From Ligustrum vulgare (lineage: Eukaryota; Streptophyta; Magnoliopsida; Lamiales; Oleaceae): 64,000 nucleotides of DNA. The position numbers were made by a program, and so were the translations under genes. The stretch lies in contig OY743190.1 in NCBI GenBank assembly GCA_963555705.1, positions 9,523,501 through 9,587,500 on the forward strand, given 5' to 3'. Shown here one piece after another: positions 57,801 to 64,000 of this stretch; position 1 is the first letter of the stretch; each line of letters opens with the position of its first letter. Under the pieces are notes generated by a model. That model was not told where the DNA came from. It saw nothing but the letters and a program-made list of their open reading frames with translations, and searched no databases.

Positions 57801-59336
57801 ATAAAATATTGTTGACCATTCCAGGAAGCCGTAGGGAATGGTCCACAAATATCCGTGTGTATCAATTCTAAGACGTCCGAAGTTCTATTAGCACCTAACC
57901 TTTTCGTTTTGGTCTGTTTTCCCTTGATACAATCAATACAAACATCAAAGTCTGTAAAGTCGAGGGAATCCAAAATGCCATCTGACACAAGTCGTTCAAC
58001 TCTAGTTTTTGAGATGTGACCTAAGCACTTGTGCCATAGTTTTGCCGAATTTTCTTTATTTAATTTTCGCTTAGTACCACGTGATTCCACATACAAGGTT
58101 TCATTATATGATGCAATAGTATCAAGCAAATATATGTTATCGTATGACAATAATGAACCAGTACCAACAATATTTGAATTTAAAGAAAGACTAAAGTGAC
58201 AATTTCCAAAAGAACAATAATATCCCGATTTGTCCAATAAGGAAATAGAAATCAAGTTCCGTCTAAATGACGGCACAACAAAAGTGTATTTCAAATCCAA
58301 ATAAAAATCAGTTCCCAATAATAACCTAAAAGTGCCTATTGCTTCAACTTCCACCGATTTTCCATCGCCTACAAAGATGAATCTTTCAACATCACTTGGC
58401 TTTCGGCAGAACAGGCAACCCTGCATAGAAACACTTATGTGAGTAGTAGCACCAGAATCTAACCACCAAGTGTTTTTAGGTACTGAAGCTAAATTAACCT
58501 CAGAACAGACCAAATTAAGAAATGTACATTTCTTTGCACGCCAAGCGTTGTATTTGGTACAATCCTTCTTTAAATGTCCAGATTTCAGGCAAAAGAAACA
58601 ACCCTCTTTGTCCTTATGTGGCTTCTTTTGATCTGGACCCTTAGCAGCTTCATATTCTGTTTTTCTTTTCTTGCCCTTATCCTTAGAGGTACTTGCCAAG
58701 TTAGCAATTTCAGTTCTATCCTGCCTCAACCTTTCTTTCTCTTGCACACAATATGAAATGAGCTCATTTAGAGTCCATTTCTCCATTTGACAGTTGTAAC
58801 TGACCTTAAACTGACTGAAATGTGCAGGAAGCGATATCAATACTAAATGCACGAGCAAGTCATCAGATAAGTCGAGCTTCAGTGCCTTAAGTTTTGAAGC
58901 AGTATGAGACATCTTCATGATGTACTCCCTTATGTTCCCCTTGCCTCTATACTTCATTGAAATCAAGTTTTGCAGAAGCGTGCTTGTTTCGGCCTTATCG
59001 TTTTTAGCAAAACGTTTTTCAAGTTCGGCAAGGAATTGCTTGGCATTAGTTACCTCTTCAGATACTGCGCCCCTAAAGGCTTCCGGAATGCCGCGCTTAA
59101 TGATCATTAGACTCATGCGATTTGAGCGTTCTCACTTCTCAAAGTTCCTCCTGTCATCAGGTGAACTTGCATCCGTAAGAGAAGCCGGTTGCTCAACCCT
59201 GAGAGCAAGGTCAAGATCCATGCAGCCGAGAACAATTAGTGCGTTCTCTTTCCAATCCTTGAAGTTTGACCCATCAAGCATGGGAATTGAATTAAGATTT
59301 GCAGATATTGTGGTAGCAGATGAATTAACTGTATAG
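54855..59336 (-). mobile_element. decayed Ty1/copia retrotransposon
   Basis: Minus-strand gag-pol from about 59336 down to 55266, followed by a purine tract AGTGGGAGATTATTGG (inverse at about 54850-54865) of the kind that precedes copia 3' LTRs. A second candidate tract, the inverse of ACTCCCACTAAATC, lies at 55258. I could not match the sequence left of the tract to anything right of 59336, and no PBS is visible, so the 5' LTR seems lost and outer borders are uncertain. Confidence 0.8.
55266..59336 (-). pseudogene. copia gag-pol with nonsense codons and one frameshift
   Basis: Order on the minus strand: gag with LDGSNFKDWKENALIVLGC (about 59270), a TGA at 59132-59134 in place of Trp, zinc knuckle CFFCLKSGHLKKDC (about 58600), protease WWLDSGATTHIS (about 58460), integrase with HTDICGPFP, FIDDYSRYGHLY and GGEY, stops near 57515, 57100, 56825, 56690 and 56676, RT with VKTAFLNG and YVDDILLATN, a frameshift near 55830, and RNase H with DSDFTGC, KHIDIKF and ADPLTKGL to the natural stop at 55266. 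Most single-codon breaks sit where an ordinary Trp, Arg or Gln codon is expected, so decay is mainly by point mutation. The gag start codon is not visible; the first codons follow a sequence resembling a splice acceptor. Confidence 0.9.
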
Positions 59337-60820
59337 AGAAGAAGATGGAAATAGCTTACATTAGTACTTTATTATGCAAATAATAATTTCAAATAATGAT
59401 AAGGCCCATCACAAGATACCTAGCACAACATCAATATTTAGTCTTTGGACAGAAATATTAACTTGTAAGTGGTACTCTCGATGTAGTAATCAAACACTGA
59501 CAATAAGACATGTCAATCAATAAACATTTCTTTGGACCAATTTATTGATCACACGTTAAACCAAATAATCGTAACGTGTTTATCACCACAGGTACATGTG
59601 AAATTCCAGCCAAACATTGACCTTCCTTTGGGCCTATCAATATCCGCATGAACAACACACACACGAAACCTTCTAATATTCTAAGTTAATTAATTTTCAC
59701 AAGAGAGGTTGCTTTGGCAACATATTGCTTCAATTAATTCACTTCGAAATATTATATTTCTCAAAAGAGTCCGTCATACCAAAATTTGAACTTGAATTGA
59801 CTGTTTTGCATAAATTTAAGACTTTAGGATTTGAATTATGAAATTCAATACTTTAGGATTAAGTAATCATTAAGTTGGATGGTTAAATTGCAATTTAATT
59901 AAACTTGATTGGCCAATTATGAAATATTTTTAAACTTGAAGGACTAAATTGCAATTTTCCCAAACTTTAGCGGCCAATTAATTAAAATCAGAAACTTTAG
60001 GAACTGAATCGTAAAATTCAGAATTCTTAAAACCCAACTTAAATGATTTCTTAACTTTAGGGACTTATTTTTGTAAACTCAGAAGTTTGAAGGGCCAACT
60101 TAAAAGTTTTTATAAACTTAGGGTTTTATTAATTATTAAAACAAATCAAGAGGACCTGATGTGAAATAAAATTAATTTTCGTGAATTTGCAACCTAGCCC
60201 TTCAAAACTTCAAATTTCCGAATGAAGCCCCTCAACCCAAAATTTGCAACAGCTAGGGTTTGGCCGCACACTAGTTCCAAGGACGCTGCGCCATCACCGG
60301 CGCCGCCCGTCGCTGCTCAGTCCCAAGAAATGCTTCGCTGCGCGCGACGCAGTAAGGCGCTGCAGTCAGAACACAGCGTCGCAACGCGCGACGCTATAAC
60401 CCTCTGCCCACGACGCTGCTGAAATCCGCCGCGACGCAGCGCTGCTGCAACCCCCATCTCCGACCTCCATTCTTAATCCATTAATACACATAACCCACAT
60501 AAATCTGAATCCAACAATACATACCACAATTCATATATAACAACCCCATATTCGAAATCAACAAAACCAAATTCGAAAATCAATTTTCTTAAACCACGAT
60601 ATTCGCATGTATACATACAGAAGGAAAGAAGGAAAAAAAAAAACGATTTGGCATATTTCTCAATTTTTGTCCAATCTGCTGTGGATTCAATGTTTCGAAT
60701 GTATACATACAGACGGATTCAAATGTTTCAAATCAGAGGCCTTATTTTAGCATATACATACGCACAAATCAATTTTCACATATATTCGTACAAAAGTTGA
60801 TCTGATAATTCAACACGATG
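59337..60820. other. intergenic, with a CpG-rich island at 60225-60470
   Basis: 59337-60220 is AT-rich with phrases such as AACTTTAGGGACT / CTTGAAGGACTAAATTGCAA repeated loosely. 60225-60470 is strikingly GC- and CpG-rich with repeated GCGACGC/GCGTCGC words. The frame there (60222-60422) has no domain. It may be the decayed 5' LTR or leader of the copia element or an old 5' UTR. Confidence 0.4.
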
Positions 60821-61659
60821 TGATGTGATCCGGACCAGGCATCGAAGGGCGAGGTCGAGCCATCTGCAATATGATAGTGATCTACGTGCAAAACGGAGCA
60901 AGTTCCGTGTTGGAATCGAGCCGAGAAGAGGAAAGAATCAAGCCGAGCCGAGCACACGGAATTGTGTATGCAGAAAAGGCCTTACGGCCGTAAGGGACAT
61001 TATTCACGGCCGTAAGACATACAATCACGGCCGTAAAACCATCAATCATGGCCGTAATCAATTGACAAGGAAAAATGAAGATTTGCTGCAGAACGAGGCT
61101 TACGGCCGTAAGCCTGGACGTTACGGCCGTAACATTCAATTATTTTATTTCCTTTTATTATTTTAGGTTATTTTCCTAGTTTAGAATTTTAGCATAATTA
61201 GAATTCTATTTTGAGTAATTAGATGCTAGGTTTTCTTGCTTATTTATATTTCTTTTCATCATTGTAAACAGCAGACAAGTTTGAATTGATTAATAAAATT
61301 TGTGAGAGGATTCTCCAAAATTGAGAGGTTGAGTTTATTCCCTTTTTCTTGAACTTATCAAATATCCGTTCTTTGTGGCGTTCTTCCAGCAAACTTATCA
61401 AATATTCGCAAGAATATTTGTGGCGTTTCCAAATTCGATACTTATCAAGGAAATTGACAAGTCCTTGTGGCGTTCACCAAACTTGGTTCTTCAATCCGCA
61501 TCGTCATAAATTGCGTCGTGATTGTCGGGTCAAGGCTTACCGTCGTTCTATCCTTATTTTTCGTTGTTTGTCTTGTGTCGATCTGATTTAGATCTTTCCT
61601 AGGTTTTAATTATCGTTATTCCGCGTGTTCGACGAGATTGCCCGACTGGGATCGCGTCA
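60821..61659 (+). repeat. 5' LTR of the gypsy element
   Basis: The right border, GATCGCGTCA two bases before the PBS, is firm. The left border at TGATGTGATCC is inferred from the TG start and from size. Contents in order: six GGCCGT palindromes (60981-61133), a T-rich zone with TTATTTATATTTC (about 61239-61251), and a possible AATAAA at about 61291. Confidence 0.7.
60981..61133. repeat. six phased ACGGCCGT palindromes in the LTR
   Basis: CTTACGGCCGTAAG (60981-60994), CACGGCCGTAAG (61005), CACGGCCGTAA (61026), CATGGCCGTAA (61047), GGCTTACGGCCGTAAGCC (61097-61114) and GTTACGGCCGTAAC (61120-61133). Centre-to-centre distances are about 23, 21, 21, 53 and 21 bp, close to two turns of B-DNA. The flanks between copies are not repeated, so this is not a simple tandem repeat. 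They lie upstream of the TATA-like zone, in the presumed U3. Confidence 0.9.
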
Positions 61660-61661
61660 TC

Positions 61662-61673
61662 TGGTATCAGAGC
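61662..61673 (+). other. primer binding site (initiator tRNA-Met)
   Basis: TGGTATCAGAGC, the standard plant LTR-element PBS, two bases after the LTR end. Confidence 0.9.
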
Positions 61674-61937
61674 TTGGATCTATTTCAGATTCTTGCGTTT
61701 CTTGATTTTTTTGTGTTCTTCGCGTTCTTCGTGTCAGTCATAAATTTTTCCAGTTTGATCCATAAGAGTCAGTCCCAAAAATTCAAAAGTTTTTCTTCTT
61801 CGTTTGTCATCCAAATCCAGTTCCGTTTTTTCTGTCATACTTGTAGTCCAATTTTCTGGCAGATTGTTAAAAAAAAAAAAAATCCGAAAATCCAGATATA
61901 CCCCAAATATTCCAAATTTCCTTGTTTGTGTCTAAAA

Positions 61938-63779
61938 ATGTCTGATAGAGAGGTTTCCACATCTTCATCTTCTATTGGAGACAGAAAACAGCCCAGGGGT
62001 GAGAACAGAAGGAATGAACAGGGTAACAATGATATGGCAGCAATGAGGGCGCAGTTTGAGAGGCTTATGGCACAGATGGAAAATCGGGGTGCCGAGCGGG
62101 ATCAATCTCATGATGGTTCTCGGGTTAGGAGAAATAATAGGCGTGAGGTTGGTGTGAGTGATGAAGGCATGGGTAGTGGAAGTGGAAGTATATCGTTGGG
62201 AAGCATGCGAAGGAGGGATAGAGGAGATAGGCACGAAAGAAGGCATGATAGGGAGCGTCGGGATGCTAGGAGGCATCGTGGGGGTAGAGGTGATGTTGAT
62301 GACGACATTGGGAAAATTAAAGTGAAAATACCATCGTTCCAGGGTAGGAGTGATCCGGAGGCATACTTGGATTGGGAGACAAAGGTCGAACGGCTTTTTG
62401 ATTGTAATAATTATTCGGAAAAGAAGAAGGTGAAATTGGCCGTGATTGAATTCATCGACTACGCAAATATTTGGTGGGATCAACTAGTTACGGGTAGGAG
62501 GAGGAACCTTGAGGAACCGGTGGAGACTTGGGGTGAATTAAAAACTATAATGAGGAAGCGATTTGTGCCAACTCATTATTATAGGGATATTTACCATAGG
62601 CTGCAGGGTATGACTCAGGGATCGAGGAGTGTAGAGGATTATCACAAGGATATGGAGGTAGCGATGATTAGGGCTAATGTGGTGGAGGATCGGGAAGCTA
62701 CGATGGCTAGATTTTTAAGTGGGCTAAATAGAGATATAGCCAATGTCATTGAGCTGCAACATTACGTGGAGTTAGAGGACATGGTGCACATGGCCATGAA
62801 GGTGGAAAGACAGCTAAAGCGAAAGGGGGCAGCGAGACACTCACACTCTTATCCTACATCACAACCTAAGCAGGAATCCAACGATGAACATAACCCGAAA
62901 GGGAAGGAGGAGCCTACAACGAAAGGTAAAAATATTTCTGATTCTCAAACTACTCGGGATAGAAATGTTAAATGCTTTAAGTGCTTGGGTAGGGGTCATA
63001 TAGCATCCCAGTGTCCAAATAAGAAACTAATGATCTTACGTGATAACGGTGAAATTAGTTCCGAGGATGAATTTAAGGGAATGCCTAAGTTAGTGGATGT
63101 TGGGGCTAGTAGTAGTGATGAGGAAGGATTGACCTATCCTGAAAAAGAAACACTTGTTAATCGGCGTGTCCTTAGTGCTAGGGCTCGGGTAGATGAAATT
63201 GGCGAGCAAAGGGATAATCTTTTTCATACTCGGTGCTTGGTGGGCGAAAAGGCTTGTAGTATGGTGATTGACGGGGGAAGTTGTACTAATGTGGTTAGTA
63301 CAATGTTGATTAATAAATTGGGCTTAAGCTTGATGAAACATCCAAACCCTTATAAATTGCAATGGCTGACCGAGTCGGGGGAAATTAAGGTAAATAAGCA
63401 GGCTAGGGTCAATTTTGCCATCGGGGGTTATAAGGATGAGGTAGTCTGTGACGTGGTACCTATGCATGTTGGTCATATATTGTTGGGGCGACCCTGGCAA
63501 CATGATAGGAGGGTAGTACATGATGGGTTTAAGAATCAGTATTCATTTGTGAAGGGTGGGAAGAAATTTACACTTGTTCCGTTATCTCCAAAAGAAGCTC
63601 AAAAGGATCAATTGAAAATCAAAAGTGAGTTTGAAAAAAGAAATAAGGGTGTTGAGGCCACGACCCCAGAAAAAGGAGAGGGTGTGAAAGTTGAAAACAA
63701 GAGAGTTGAGGCCACGACCTCAGAAAAAGGAGAGAATGAGTGCAAAAAGAAAAGAGAGTCCCCCCCCCCCCCAAATTGA
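61938..63779 (+). CDS. gypsy gag-protease polyprotein, frame broken at a C run
   Basis: I chose the ATG at 61938 (MSDREVSTSSSSIGDRKQPR); the frame is open further upstream, but that part covers the PBS and leader. Order: an Arg/Gly-rich head, the retrotransposon gag domain (YLDWETKVERLFDC ... WWDQL ... YHRLQGMTQGSRSVEDYH, residues about 140-290), zinc knuckle CFKCLGRGHIASQC (about 346-359), and an aspartic protease with VIDGGSCTNV as active site and ILLGRPWQ (about 440-530). After protease, a 15-residue acidic/basic unit is duplicated (VEATTPEKGEG / VEATTSEKGEN). The frame ends at 63779 just after thirteen C residues (63760-63772). In relatives the polyprotein continues into RT, so a slippage change in the C run is likely. 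It may also be a sequencing artefact. Confidence 0.85.
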   Translation: MSDREVSTSSSSIGDRKQPRGENRRNEQGNNDMAAMRAQFERLMAQMENRGAERDQSHDGSRVRRNNRREVGVSDEGMGSGSGSISLGSMRRRDRGDRHERRHDRERRDARRHRGGRGDVDDDIGKIKVKIPSFQGRSDPEAYLDWETKVERLFDCNNYSEKKKVKLAVIEFIDYANIWWDQLVTGRRRNLEEPVETWGELKTIMRKRFVPTHYYRDIYHRLQGMTQGSRSVEDYHKDMEVAMIRANVVEDREATMARFLSGLNRDIANVIELQHYVELEDMVHMAMKVERQLKRKGAARHSHSYPTSQPKQESNDEHNPKGKEEPTTKGKNISDSQTTRDRNVKCFKCLGRGHIASQCPNKKLMILRDNGEISSEDEFKGMPKLVDVGASSSDEEGLTYPEKETLVNRRVLSARARVDEIGEQRDNLFHTRCLVGEKACSMVIDGGSCTNVVSTMLINKLGLSLMKHPNPYKLQWLTESGEIKVNKQARVNFAIGGYKDEVVCDVVPMHVGHILLGRPWQHDRRVVHDGFKNQYSFVKGGKKFTLVPLSPKEAQKDQLKIKSEFEKRNKGVEATTPEKGEGVKVENKRVEATTSEKGENECKKKRESPPPPN

Positions 63780-64000
63780 GTTTATTTGCACATAGGTTGG
63801 TGTACAGGGATCCACGCCTTGCACTTAACCGAGCTAACAATTCCCTCCCCAGTTCTATGATATCTGTTTTGCAGGGACATAACTCAAGCCATGAACGTAA
63901 AGCGGGAAAGAAAGTTATTGGTCAAAATAAGCAGCCCAAGAGGCTAAAGGATTGCATGAAGCTTAAAAATGATCATCGAGCCCAGGAAAGAAGGAGGAGC
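63780..64000 (+). other. gypsy sequence after the frame break, no domain yet
   Basis: Continuation of the element. Short coding-like pieces (RLKDCMKLKNDHRAQERRR in one frame) are seen, but RT has not started by the window end. Confidence 0.5.

Larger units (their letters stand above)
60821..64000 (+). mobile_element. Ty3/gypsy retrotransposon, left part
   Basis: LTR (60821-61659), PBS (61662-61673), then gag-protease (61938-63779). It leaves the window before RT, so lineage and right border cannot be judged. Confidence 0.9.

Noticed and set aside
62108..62483. Minus-strand frames opposite gag
   Set aside because: Antisense shadows of the gag-protease coding region.
1..64000. CRISPR arrays, bacterial operons, tRNA or rRNA genes
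   Set aside because: None seen; the spaced palindromes at 60981-61133 are not CRISPR, since the copies sit in an LTR and spacers are too short and irregular.

Overview
The window is nuclear DNA of a eudicot plant. The grounds are AT-rich sequence, GT-AG introns in otherwise intact genes, a plant eS8 gene, a plant-specific kinesin-12 gene, a HIPP-type gene, and dense LTR retrotransposons and TIR elements. I cannot name the species. Three genes look functional, all on the minus strand: 40S ribosomal protein eS8 (five coding exons, 16374-18440), a heavy-metal-associated isoprenylated-type protein with a lost metal site (three exons, 19880-20510), and a KIN12F-type kinesin-12 (sixteen coding exons, 41452-47519).

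Layout. 1-3593: internally deleted Ty3/gypsy chromovirus with its 3' LTR. 4236-5067: non-autonomous hAT. 6335-7500: AT-rich degenerate array. 10994-11140: possible orphan first exon. 11545-15569: PIF/Harbinger-like element with a broken Myb/SANT ORF, a minisatellite, part of a foldback family and a second TIR element. 16374-20510: eS8 and the HIPP-like gene. 20585-25300: two old local duplications, one split by a 394-bp hAT and the other by a large foldback palindrome. 25740-26769: a promoter-like tract, a tiny hAT-like foldback and a TRIM.

28437-41108 is a minus-strand Ty1/copia element. It was split by a 6.35-kb non-autonomous LTR element (32106-38455), and its left LTR was invaded by a 1.2-kb TIR element. 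Target-site duplications and empty sites make the order readable. The kinesin gene follows, with a TE about 340 bp past its stop codon and another about 220 bp before its start codon. The upstream one is a 3.17-kb hAT (47742-50911) that carries an LTR fragment of the same 6.35-kb family.

51101-53057 holds a perfect 72-bp tandem repeat, fragments of an unknown gene and an O-acetylserine(thiol)lyase pseudogene. A decayed Ty1/copia occupies about 54855-59336. A Ty3/gypsy element begins near 60821 and runs off the right edge (LTR, PBS, gag-protease).

The most unusual pattern is GC-rich perfect palindromes repeated at about two helical turns inside the LTRs of two unrelated families: ACGGCCGT cores at 60981-61133 and GCGATCGC cores at 32477-32589 and 37179-37267. 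I saw no tRNA, rRNA or CRISPR. Nothing proves a wholly new system, but the phased LTR palindromes, the CCHC-like ORF in the non-autonomous element and the foldback with a paralogous empty site deserve a second look.
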